Shown here in pieces: positions 46,796 through 57,402 of a stretch of 64,000 nucleotides of DNA. The notes beneath the pieces are model-generated. The model saw only the letters and a list, made by a program, of their open reading frames with translations. It made no database searches and was not told where the DNA came from. The DNA is taken from contig JAGTWJ010000007.1 of NCBI GenBank assembly GCA_020064725.1, positions 1,488,001-1,552,000 of the forward strand. Direction: 5' to 3'. The stretch's first letter is position 1; every line of letters begins with the position of its first letter. This DNA comes from Drechslerella dactyloides. Taxonomy: Eukaryota > Ascomycota > Orbiliomycetes > Orbiliales > Orbiliaceae. The translations under genes and the position numbers were made by a program.

Positions 46796-47438
46796 ATGCT
46801 GTCGAGCCGCGTCTTCCTCCGCGCTCCCCTGCGCGCAAACCCCGCCAGACAGGCCGTCCAGTCCGTCCTCCTCCGCCGGACCTACGTCTCGCAAGGCGGC
46901 TCCACCTTCGTCAAGGAGCGCGAGGCCGTCAAGGCACACGCAGCCCAGTCTAGCGGTACGCTACAACCCGTCACCCACCCTCAATTGCCGTCTGACGGCA
47001 TATCTCAACGGTGAAGCCTCCTGCTAACGATCGGGGATGGTATTCCTATAGAACTCTGGCGCAAGCTCTCGCTCTAGTACGTCCCAGACAACATCTACCG
47101 TATACACGTAACATATACACCCTCTAACGCATCACATCTTCGCAGCGTCGCCATCCCAGCGCTCATCATCGCCTCGATCAATGCCTGGAACCTCTGGAAC
47201 GAGCATTGGGAGCACTGGGAGCATATGCCCCCGCTGGAGGAGCGCCCGCAGTACCCGTACATGAACATTCGGGTTAAGAGTTTCCCCTGGGGCGACGGTG
47301 ACAAGACCCTCTTGTAAGTGCTGCTGTGCAGTCCCCTCTTGTCGGGAGTCGCTTGGCGTATATGCATTTGCTGATTGATATCCGGATATTCCGTCAAACA
47401 GCTGGAACGAGAAGGTCAATTACCACAAGAAGGAATAA
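46796..47438 (+). CDS. COX13: Cytochrome c oxidase subunit VIa (Cox13)
   Basis: Nuclear-coded accessory subunit of mitochondrial complex IV. Exons 46796-46955, 47052-47076, 47146-47313 and 47402-47438 join in phase to 129 residues, a normal length. The N-terminus (MLSSRVFLRAPLRAN..LLRRTY) is an arginine-rich mitochondrial presequence. The core has ELWRKLSLYVAIPALIIASINAWNLWNEH, a single membrane helix, then the family signature RPQYPYMNIRVKSFPWGDGDKTLFWNEKVNYH. The second exon is only 25 nt. COX13 next to APN2 is the expected gene pair beside the mating-type locus in many Pezizomycotina, which supports the MAT assignment of 32-38 kb. Confidence 0.95.
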
Positions 47439-47779
47439 GAGCATTGCTACCGGGCAAGCCACCTGGCCACCTCTGGTCTGGCGTGCGCTTGCGGTATATA
47501 TCAACTCGCGCGCCGATGTAAATGGTGAAGGAAAACGGCAGTCGTTCGATGTCATTGCAATAGTTATGCGGGTTCTTTCAATAAACAAATCGAAACAAAA
47601 TAAAGGATACGAAGGTCAGGGCGGGTGGCGGGTTTTGGAGAGAAATCATAAGCTAGTGGGTTCAGGTGTATATAACTTTCAATGCTACGTTCTCGATAAG
47701 TTCTCATCCCGGGTCCCTTTCGTCGACGTAAACTATTTGCGGACGGGCCTGGAACACCCTTTCCACGATCATTGGTCTT

Positions 47780-50062
47780 TTAATTCTTAGCCTCCCTGTC
47801 ATTCTCTTTCGTCCCCCATTCTCCATCCATTACATCGAAAAGGCTCCCGCGAGTGCTGCTGACGGGGCTCCTCGGATAGACCAACGTCCCGGTCCGTCGC
47901 CTCGTCCCAAACCGTAGCACTCGTTCAAATACTCCCGTCGCAACACCCTTCTCGGCCTTCTCGGCCCTCTCATCCTTTACTCCATCAGCATCACAATCAT
48001 CCCCGGTTCCAGAGGTCGAGCTCGTGTCGTCCACGACCGCCACTTTCTCCTGTGTCGTTAGCCTTTCGGGCATAATCCTTGACATCGTGTCAAACAATCC
48101 CTGGGGGCTATGGCTTATCTCTGCGAAGATAACCTTGAGCATGGCCTGGTACGAGATGACGCCAATCGGCTGGGCATAGGCGAGGATTTGGCGTTGATTG
48201 CTCCAGTACACCTTGTCTTTCGAGACAGTATAGTCTGGACATGACGGTACGTCGCCGTTTCCCTTCTCGTTCGTCCGTAGTAGCGACTTCACGACTAAAG
48301 CCATCCTATATCCCATTATTAGTGGAAGCTCTACAGCAAACATGCGGACGGAGATCAAACACACTTGCATCTCCCGTGGTGCAGGATGGAGAACAGAGTG
48401 TAGAGGTCCTCGAAGCAGTCGTATATCACAGGCATATAATCCCTGGTCAAAAACTTGGCTTTGGACTCAGCCATCGCGATGTCCGAGGTGAAGCTCTATC
48501 CCGAAGGTTAGTTCGGCCGATGATTATATCACGTCATGAAAGGCACATATACTCACAGTCCAATGGACACAGCCTTTAACTTTCTTCCCAGACAAAGGAA
48601 CCATCTCGCCGTCTAGTTGACACAACGGATCAAAATCATCAACTTCGAGCACCACGGCTCCATCAAGGCCGCATCCATAAAGCGACGGCCCGATATCCTT
48701 CGTCACTATGTCATCCATAGCGAATACCGCACATATATAGTGTAGTTCCCTCCAGCCCATCATGAGGCCTCTCACGCTCATACTCTGTAGCTTGAACGCC
48801 CCTTTCAAAATCTCTACAACACCCTTGTGAACGTCACCGCTATCTGGTTCCGAGGACCTGACATGCAGTTCGACGAATCTGGTGAGCTCCTCATTTCTGA
48901 AGAAACGCTCTTCGGTGTTGCAAAATCGAGGCTCCTGAGCTCCGGTCTTTTTGGGTCTGGCAGTGCATTGATAGAGCTTTCCCAACAGCCAGTCGATTGG
49001 ACGTGTGATCGGATACCAGATGACGAGCAAAACCTCTGCAAATCTAGCAGCCAATGTTCGGTGTAACGTTAGCCGACGCCCGCAGAGCCGACGAACACCA
49101 CCGCTTTGAGGCTTGACACAATCTTGGACTCGCCGGAAGGCATCTGGTTGCGAGACAAGACTCACCGTATCAAAAATTTGTTGACGAACAAGGCTTTCCG
49201 AACCGTGTAACCTAAAGGCAGCAGCTCGACAAAAACAATCACCAGCACAACGGCAATGACGATGCTGATAGCGTCTGCGCGCACCATTTCGTAAGCCCCC
49301 ATAAACATATATATTCCCCAAGCCAATACAGTACTCTACTTACTGAGATTGCCCGAAACAGTGCCCTGCGAGATCTCCTGCATGATCAAGCTGATAATAA
49401 GAGGGATAAGCTCCGCCATGGCGCTGCCCGTGAAGACGAACGCGCATATCAGACTGTACGGTCGCTTGCGCAGCTCGAGCACCATCGCCGCATATTCCCT
49501 CTCCTTCGCGATGCCCTTGTCTGCGATTACACGTAAGTAGATCCTAGACGCCGAGAATGCGATTCCATCAGCAAAGGCTCTCCGCTTGCGTTTAGCGACG
49601 AGGAAACATCTTGCCTGAGGTTGGGAACATATTGCGTATACTCCCTCAGCTGCATGCGCCGCCGGTTTAACAAAAAAAAATACAACAAGTAAGAAGAATA
49701 AACACACACCTGTTGAAAGACAGAACACTCAAGGTGGCAGCGGTGACCAGACTGGCTATGGCGACGACAATAGCCAGCGCAATAACCAACCCGACGATAA
49801 CCGCCGCCTGGACACCCTTCTCGGACAGCGACCGTTCGTGGAAAACGCGTCCATCCTCCGCGGCGCGTGCTGAACCCGCGACATGGTTCACGACGTCCGC
49901 GTACGCCGTGACTCGGAACGCCGGCGCATGCGAAAGCAGTTCCAGACTCGACGATGCATTCGTGATAGGCGATGCGAACACCGCAATGAGCGGGTGGGTG
50001 AGGAGGAGCCCCAGGAAGAGTGTTGGTTTCGAGGTGCGTCGCGGGTGATGAAGAGTGGCCAT
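47780..50062 (-). CDS. DUF21/CNNM-type membrane protein (Mam3-like), divergent
   Basis: Six minus-strand exons join in phase to 623 residues: 49710-50062, 49344-49609, 49166-49274, 48557-49043, 48365-48495, 47780-48305. An N-terminal hydrophobic segment (LFLGLLLTHPLIAVF) probably acts as a signal or first helix. It is followed by AAVIVGLVIALAIVVAIASLV, FVFTGSAMAELIPLIISLIM, IVIAVVLVIVFVELLPLG and LVIWYPITRPIDWLLGK. The pattern AFADGIAFSAS..KEREYA..LRKRPYSLI matches the DUF21 start (GLFSGLTLGLMSL..E..YA..I). RNEELTRFVELH..GVVEILKGAFKLQS matches the linker to the CBS region, and HHGRCKMALVV resembles the G(R/S)xHMALV of family members. CNNM/Mam3 proteins act in divalent-metal handling at vacuole or plasma membrane. 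The CBS part is poorly conserved, so transport function is uncertain. The acceptor of exon 2 is the weakest splice choice. Confidence 0.75.
49143..49158. mobile_element. Single end of the small element inside a DUF21-gene intron
   Basis: TCTGGTTGCGAGACAA, the complement of the TTGTCTCGYAAACCAGA tip, lies a few bases from the donor of the intron 49044-49165. Adjacent sequence resembles the start of the element at 11457. No partner end was found, so it is probably a decayed or truncated copy. Confidence 0.4.
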
Positions 50063-50998
50063 TCTGCGCAAGAGCTGGAGGAGCGTGTTATAGCGGAGCG
50101 GTAGGTGAAGCGTAGGACGAGAGCTTGAGCCCGCTCATATTGAAGGCAAGATAGTGCGCAGGGCGCCCAGCTGATCAGGCCCGATCATCCTCAGCAACCC
50201 GTTCGGACAGATCTCCAGCCCGCAAGATGCAACAGTGGATCGCCGCCAGGACACCGCGGTATAATAGAATCGATCACGGTTAGTTACCGCTTACATTTCA
50301 TGATGGAGGATTGATAAATTCGACTTTGTCCAGGTGATCACTTACCAGTACATGTCCTCCCTTTCCAGCTCCGCCAGCCGCACGCGCAGCAGCCTGGCCA
50401 CAACAAGCATGCAAATCTTTCGTACAAACGCTAACATGATATCTGGAATAGGGATTATAAAGCAAACTTGACGACGTTCGTTACACAGGAAGAATGCAAA
50501 ATGCAACCACGCAAAAAAGCCCATGAGCCGCCAGCGGCATCGTACTATCCCGCCAACATACCTCAAAACTCTTCTCACCCCCACAGAAGTCTGAAATCAA
50601 CAATGCGCAAAATCAAAATGCAAAGCCGAACCGTTACGCCACAACGAATAAAGGGTATCAAGAGGAGACAGGAGAGTATTATATACTTATTTACCGAGAA
50701 GCAATCAGACATCACACCTTAACATACAGGTTCAAAAGCATCCCGCTCCTCCGGTCTCGAGGCCAAGACTGCCGGAATGACGATTGGCTGCAGGCGGGAT
50801 TCGCTGTAGGAGATGGCGAATCGGCGCTCGGCCTCGAGACCACCGGTCCCCCTCGTTCCTGCGAGGCGGCGGCCGGGGAGCGGAAAAGACAAGCGATCGG
50901 TCGACGTGGATGGAACAATTAAATCAAGCAGTGCAGATGCGACGAACCAATAGTGGGGTTTTCAGCGACGCAAAGCTCCTCATTTCACACCCGGCACC
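50063..50998. other. Intergenic stretch with one inverted-repeat element
   Basis: I recognise no gene. The promoter of the DUF21 gene lies at the left. A pair of perfect 12-base inverted ends is present at 50753-50841. Confidence 0.45.
50753..50841. mobile_element. 89-bp element with perfect GGTCTCGAGGCC inverted ends
   Basis: GGTCTCGAGGCC at 50753-50764 is the exact inverse complement of GGCCTCGAGACC at 50830-50841. The flanking octamers agree at only about half of positions, so no target duplication can be claimed. Confidence 0.55.
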
Positions 50999-51206
50999 TC
51001 ACACTCGGTCCTTTGGACGAAAGTCTGCGGCGGTTACCAATCGCTCATTGGTTACCATCTCTACCGGAGTGGCATCGGGGCCAAAACGTGTGACGGTGGA
51101 CTTGCTGTGGTCCCATGAGAAATAGCCCCCGTGGATGGTGTACGCAGCCAAGCCTCCAATGGCCGACGCTCCGAGTGCGACGTTGATGCGGGCCGTCTTC
51201 ACATCG
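50999..51206 (-). CDS. 3' exon of a small unrecognised protein, one likely membrane segment
   Basis: The minus-strand exon reads DVKTARINVALGASAIGGLAAY, then HGGYFSWDHSKSTVTRFG and DATPVEMVTNERLVTAADFRPKDRV, ending in TGA. The acceptor ACTTAG at 51207-51209 with a branch-like ACTCAC makes it a credible last exon of 69 codons. A single hydrophobic stretch with small residues is followed by a hydrophilic tail, as in small mitochondrial membrane proteins, but I cannot name a family. Upstream there are two intron-like intervals (GTAAGTTG..AACATCGCAG and GTAAGTCG..ACTTAG) framing a 35-nt exon. An attractive ATG in that exon is out of phase with the last exon, so the start is unresolved. Confidence 0.4.
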
Positions 51207-51209
51207 CTA

Positions 51210-54200
51210 AGTGAGTACACATTGACTGCCGCCTCTCAGGGGTCGAGCGCTCGCGATCCCGCACCCGACTTACGATGCGGCGGAAGACGAAAACGAATGG
51301 CATTTTTGCTGCGATGTTCCGCTCGTCAGTTAATTGTCCATCGACCCCGATCAGTATGACGCGCAGTTCTTCATTCAACTTACCAGACGAAAGCTTGCAG
51401 GACAACAATTGCGATGGGAAAGGGTGCCAGTCGGGAGTTCTTCGGCGGTGCCAGCGATGGGTGGAGGATGAAGAGGAAGAAGAGGGGTAGCCCGCCTACC
51501 AACAGGTCGGGGTTTTAATTAAACTGCTGCCCGCACGTGTTTTATCACGTAATCCATCGCTCGCAAATGAGCCGCAGCACTCGTAGACGGTCCGGCCGTC
51601 TGCTTCGAGCGGTTGTACGAAATTCTCCTTTACCGTTGCGAAAAGTGACCGGCGCTGCCAACGGATGGTTTCCTACAGCTTTCGGGCGCGTCCCATCAGC
51701 CGTTCTGTCGATAGGCGTCGGTGCGGCGATGGCCTCTGCCGCATACGTCGGCTGATGAAGGCTACAAGCTAAGCGACCCCCTATCTTGAATCGGCGAGTG
51801 TCGCGCCAGTGCCGCCTCTACGGGCGGCCGGGCTCGGTGACATATGTGCATGATGGCGATCCACGAGCTGGACAGATGTCGTGAGCGCAGGCGCAGGTGC
51901 GGGCGCATGCGCCGCCGCCGTGCTTGTAGACGTCAACCGAGTTGACCAGTCGCGATGTAGGCGCACATCAGACTTTGTTACAGCCCCTGTTCTGGAACAG
52001 CGGGGTGGGTTGATACGATTATGCCGCCGCACTATCGACCGAAGACCGCAAGGGGATGATACGGCGTTGGAATAGTATTTCATTCGATGCTTTATATAGC
52101 ATATGGGTACTCGGAAGTAATGTACTAAGATACACGGAAATCACTGCGCAAAGGAGAACCACATATTGAGATGCCCATTGTCATTGTCACAGCCCCTGTG
52201 ACGGAACAATGGTACAACAGTATTGTGCTGCTGCCATTTAAAGGCAAAACGACGCACCAAAAGCGATAATACAGCATTAGCACGGTATGCAATTCGGTAT
52301 TCTGTTAAGGCATATTGACATCCGGACCATATTGGGCCCCGCCGCAGTCGCTGTAGTAGCGAAGTTCTATCTGATGACGCTGGACATCGTTTTGCATCGC
52401 GTTTGTACAACTCGACGATTGTTGCATTTTACCTGTCGACCGTTATTAATTGCCGCTTTCGGTCTCCGTCAGCAGGCGCTAGGAAGGCGGCGGCGGCAGA
52501 ATGGGGATGTGGCGGGAGAGCATGTGATACCTCGCGCTTGGGCGAAGGCCCGCCTAACGCCGATAAACGGCACCTAAACATGTTGTATGCGTCCAAAAGG
52601 TTTCCAGGAGTCTTTATACATATAGGAGATGCTCCTGTATAGCTTTCAGCGGTATCTGACTTGTATTTCTGCCGTGGTCGTGAGGTTTAGTCGTCGACAT
52701 CTGGCTTCGAAGATTTGTTGTGGTAACAACACGCGAGCGCAGCCACACCTGGGCTGCGCCACTCCGCGCCTCAGTAGCAGCAGGCGCTATAAACCTCACG
52801 ACTGTGACAGGAAAAATTGAACAAACCCTACAGATATTTAGATAGACATACTTGAAATATCTATTCGGATTGTCTGTAAACTTTTAGAGGCATAGGATTC
52901 GTTTTTGTGGAGTGGGCGTGGCGAGCGAAGCGATGTTCATCGACAACGCCGCTGTCAGCACAAATGCAACGTGCCATGTAGATAGCGCTGAACGAAGACA
53001 GCACGGCGCGCGCATATAAATAACCCGGGTGTCAGAATATCGGCGGACATTCAGGTCGCAGCTGTTGAGTATGGGGTGCGTCCGCTGGGCGGCAAATTCA
53101 TGGGCGGCAAATTCGCAGATCCGGGCGGCAAATTCATCGTGGGCGGCAAATTGCTCAGCAGAAGGGCGCCTACAGCAGCTGGACACCGCTGCAATTTTTC
53201 GGATTTTTCTCGTGGCTTGCTGCAGCAGCCAAATGCAATCGGATTTCCAGGTTTGCATTCAATTAATCGACTTGAGTACTTAATCCAGTTCCTCTGCCTT
53301 CCATCCTCCAAAAACTGCAACTTTATGACTGCCCACCACCCACCCACGCATAGTATGATACGGGCTAATTAAACCAAGTATGTTCTTATTTACCTCATTC
53401 GATAGCGCGCACATAACGCGATATATTTGGACGGCGCGCTGCCCGGCCTACTCGCTGATGGAGCAGAAAGCCGCCTGGCCGCCCGGCTGTAGGAGTATTG
53501 TTTTGGGTAGTGTGTCAACGAGTGACCGCGGGCCGGACACAAGCTTGAGGCAGTTCAAGTAGATTTCCAAAATAAGGACGCTACGACGACCAGCAAGCTA
53601 CAGCATACAGCATCGGTACCCCCTCAACACCAGACAACAACATCGCCACCAGCAAATGCACAATGCAATCCCAAGATTGGCCACCTCCTGCGCTACCGGC
53701 TGGGCGGCCTCCTGGCCATTGCGGCGACCTCGCCCGGCATCTGGCGCACCCCGCAAAGAAGAGCGCCGCCGCCGCTCCCCTCGCCGCACAGACGCCGCTT
53801 ACCCCGCCCCAGGCCCTCGACCGTCAAACCGATTGCGCCGCCGCAAGCGGCTGGAAGCGCGCGCAGCGGAGGGACGAGTTTTCCTCCGGGGCGAGGGCGA
53901 TTTGAGAACATCGTACCTTAGGCAGCCGGCGGACAAGCAGGAGATGCCATTGTCCAGACAGAGGTGCTCGATTGGATATCCCTCGAAATAGCCAGCGGCC
54001 GGCTCGGCGCCTCGCCACAGACGAAAAACATACTCCGGCGCACAATCCGCGACCGTGGAGCGCATACCAGTCGCCCTCCTACACCCCGCCGTCGACGTAA
54101 AGATATTCCCTTGCAACTGAAGCTCGACCGCGACGAGATTGCAAGGCGCACATGCCGCCTCTATGCGGCGGACTCCCACACCTGCGACTACTCAAATTCA

Positions 54201-54734
54201 CACCCACACCGAGACTAGGTGCGAGACATCGTTCCGCACGCGGCGGCGCCTGGATAGAGTCCTCGCAGCAGCGCCGGGATCGGAAGCTGGCACTTGTCTG
54301 TCTTGGAATATGTGATTGATTTCTTATCAACATAGATACAAGACCAAAAGTCTAAGTCCCACCTGCCAGAACGAGTGAAGCGAACATCGACAGAAAGCTT
54401 GTATTAAGTGCACCACAAAAGAAAATATCAGCACCGCACCTTTACTTCAACAGATTCTAAAACAGTCTGCCCTCCATCCTTGTAGGCCAGGGTCGAGGCC
54501 AATTTCGCTGTTGCAGCCGCCGGCAAGCTGCGCTGCCCGCGGAACTTGCAGTTGGGCAAAACGAAGCGACCCGACGACTAGTGCCCCTGCTGCTGCAAGT
54601 GCAAGGGCGAAAATACATACAAGAAATCCAACAGCAAAAGCACAACCAAGCAGATTTTGCGCAACCAAGCCCGGCGCCGTGCGCCGATATGGAAACCACC
54701 CTTCCTCCCCCCCCCCACTCCCCCGGGTAAAATT
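51210..54734. other. GC-rich intergenic stretch, no recognisable gene
   Basis: Open frames of 60-125 codons exist on both strands, mostly in GC-rich sequence with many CGCCGC runs, and they look like chance. A minisatellite of GGGCGGCAAATTC lies at 53087-53153. The plus-strand frame 51567-51755 (start MSRSTRRRSGR, hydrophobic end) might be a tiny gene, but nothing supports it. Confidence 0.4.
53087..53153. repeat. Short minisatellite GGGCGGCAAATTC (4 copies)
   Basis: Copies begin at 53087, 53102, 53123 and 53141, separated by 2-8 bases. The last ends TTGC instead of TTC. Spacing is irregular and a coding role is not evident. Confidence 0.75.
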
Positions 54735-55477
54735 TCAGTTGGCACTGGGCCCGAGACCGAACCTAGTACTCGTTTGCTCCCTCACAGTCGTGATATAACC
54801 ATTTTCGATAACGGTCATCTTAGTCCAGGAATATTCGCACCTGAGGGCAGCCATTCGAAAAATGATGAGGAATATTTCGTGCAATGCCGCTTTGAGCGCT
54901 CGTGCCACCCTTGGCATCAAGAAGGTCACAAGGCTTGCCATTGAGGTGTTCATGTTTGTCTTGGGATAGACTAGATATAAATCCGTCGTTAGCTGGTATC
55001 CTATTGGGGTGCGGCTCCGGGATCCTGCCAACTCGGGAATCAAAGATCGACTTACAATTGGAGATATGGATATGGAACGAACGAATGGCTTGAAGATTGC
55101 GGATAAATCGATACTTCTGCGAATGAAGTTGATGATGGCTGCAATGTGAAAGAGAAATAGAAGGCCATCCTTTTCGCCGGCCTCTCGAGGGGTTATTATA
55201 CACGCTGAAGTCGAAGGGAACAGCATCGAAGTCGTCCTTCTCGAGACGCATCTCGGTGTTCTCCAGAACTATGTTCGCTGGAAATGTTGGATATCCTGAT
55301 GAAAGTTTAGCTAGCAGGTCGACTGCCTAGGGACGCCCCTGCGTAATTCTCTCGCGATTGAAGTGTAACGAGAAACGTCCGAATCAACCTACGCTGCAAA
55401 TACGTGTATTCCCGCGGCCTCTTATCGGTTGTTCTGTCGACGGTGATCGATTGGTGTGGATAGCAATATACTGCCAT
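54735..55477 (-). CDS. Unrecognised small gene with three exons
   Basis: Minus-strand exons 55393-55477, 55056-55295 and 54735-54970 join in phase to 186 residues, starting MAVYCYPHQSITVDR. Both introns have good signals: GTAGGT with GCTAAAC..CATCAG, and GTAAGT with AGCTAACGAC..ATCTAG. The stretch YPTFPANIVLENTEMRLEK, DDFDAVPFDFSVYNN reads like real protein. After it two frames look coding, one with a hydrophobic segment (LLFLFHIAAIINFI), so a frameshift or different splice choice is possible and this may be a decaying gene. I do not recognise the family. Confidence 0.4.
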
Positions 55478-57402
55478 ACTTTTAACGTTCACAAACCCAT
55501 GCAACGTCCAGTCTCGACACTAGACTAGTTTGCAGCGAGCGCAGCGCAATGTTGGTTCGCAAAAGAAATCACAAACCTTAGGCCACCCGCGACGTACGGC
55601 TGTCGCCGCTGTCAAATCGTCGCCATCTACACCGCGGTACCGTTGGTGTAATTTTTCAACCGACTAGTAGGCACATGCGCACTTGGCGGTCGTCGCGGCG
55701 TGAACCTAAACGGACCTGCATCTGGCCCATGTTCTCGCTCGCTCCGGCAACCATTCGTCTCTTGCTTCGAAACCCAACGGCGAGGATCGTCCACCCACCC
55801 CTGTAGGCAAATGACGCTGGCTAGCCGACATCCTCCCAATCCCAATTTTCAGCGTCACGGCTAGCTCCATAGCAGTCCCGGGCCGCGAGCTTCATTTGAT
55901 AGCGCCTAAAAGTCTGTCAGAGATAAACGTACGTATACCCGTGTACACTTGGTACGACGGGAATGTAAAAGTTTCCTTGTGAGATATCTCGAGGGCAAGG
56001 ACGCTAGTAGGGGTCCTTTGAAGAAGCTTTGCAAACCTGGTGAAGACCTGGCCGTGATCAGAAATACTCAAAGAGAAATAATAGAGCCTTCAACCGTGGA
56101 TAGAGCTAAGGAAATACTTGACAGGTGTATCTTAATTCTATACGCAACCGCAATACATATCGCTATCCTACAACTCGATAGTTTATAGGCGTATGTTGCA
56201 TCGATTACCTACTGGGACGGTCGGTACCAAGCTTCTCCAGAGTAATAAGCCAGCTAGCTAGCTTCCTTAAGCAGAGAAAATATTAGCTAAACCGTGGCAA
56301 GGGAATGGCACGGTTTACGAGATTACGAGACCAGCTACACCCCTCGAGTTTTGTGGGACGGTGATAAAAATGCGTTGAGCCCCATCGCCAGCAAAACCCA
56401 ACCGGGGAAATTAACATCAACTCCGCAGCGGCCAGTTATGGCGTCCAACGACGATACATTGACGTTCACTCGATATCAACCAACAGTGCAATACATAAGC
56501 TCTCGACGAGGAAGCATCACGGCGCTCTCCAACTTCACGGTAGCACAAAAATAGATGGCCCGGCGACGGAGTCAGGAGCAGTTCGGAGCGTCCGCCTGAT
56601 CGAACAGGACTAGTTGCCCCTCCAAGCCCATCCTGCAGCTGAACCTGGTCATACATTCGTCATGCGTCAAACCTGCATACAGATGGGAACCACTGGCAAA
56701 TAGAAGCAAAGAGGGGTACCTCTAGATAATTGGACAGCCTTCCGACAGAACGAAAGATTGTCTTCAGAATGCCGTTCGTGATGCGAGCTAGCAGCTTGCA
56801 ACAGCTCCTTCAAGAGCGAGCGACCTATAAGCAATTGAAATAGCTCCTCGCAACAGCTTTCAGCCTTCTGCATCTCGACTACTGCAGGTCTTGGGCTATT
56901 TACGAACTCGGAACACCGCCGTCGCCGTAGTTGTCTCTTCGGGAGGGTAGCTGTTTGTGCTAAAATCCGTGCGAGGCGCTCGTTCGCTCGAGCAATAAAT
57001 ACCAGACAGACCTCGAACGTTAGCGACCGCTTACTTTTTCATCCCCTCCTTCGCTTTTGTCAGATACATCGATCGAAAAGCTTGCTTGTTCTTTGCTCGT
57101 CATCCAAGAGATCTCCATCATCCGGAAAGGCCTTGTTGGCGCTTCGTAGTCCTGCTTCGCAAGCGGTTCGCCGCTTTTTCAGGTATGGTTTTTCCTTGCT
57201 TCGGAGCTCTATGCTATCGCATCCCCCACTTTCCTCATGCGGGACACCGGAGAAGAAAACTTGCAAGCCGTTGGCAGAAACTGACCTTGAAAATCCACCC
57301 TTGTAGCTATCATTTGAGGGGAAGGCTCGAGATCTTCCGCAGGGAGACGTCTGCTCCAGGCCCTTTCAACCTCATCCCGCCAACCGACCGATACTACTCG
57401 CT
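55478..57402. other. Intergenic stretch upstream of the annexin gene
   Basis: No gene is recognised. Element ends lie near 55512 (CAGTCTCGACACTAG) and 56310-56330 (GGTTTACGAGA and ACGAGACCAG in direct order). The last few hundred bases should be the annexin promoter and leader; TCATCCCCTCCTTCGC-type pyrimidine stretches occur near 57040. Confidence 0.45.
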
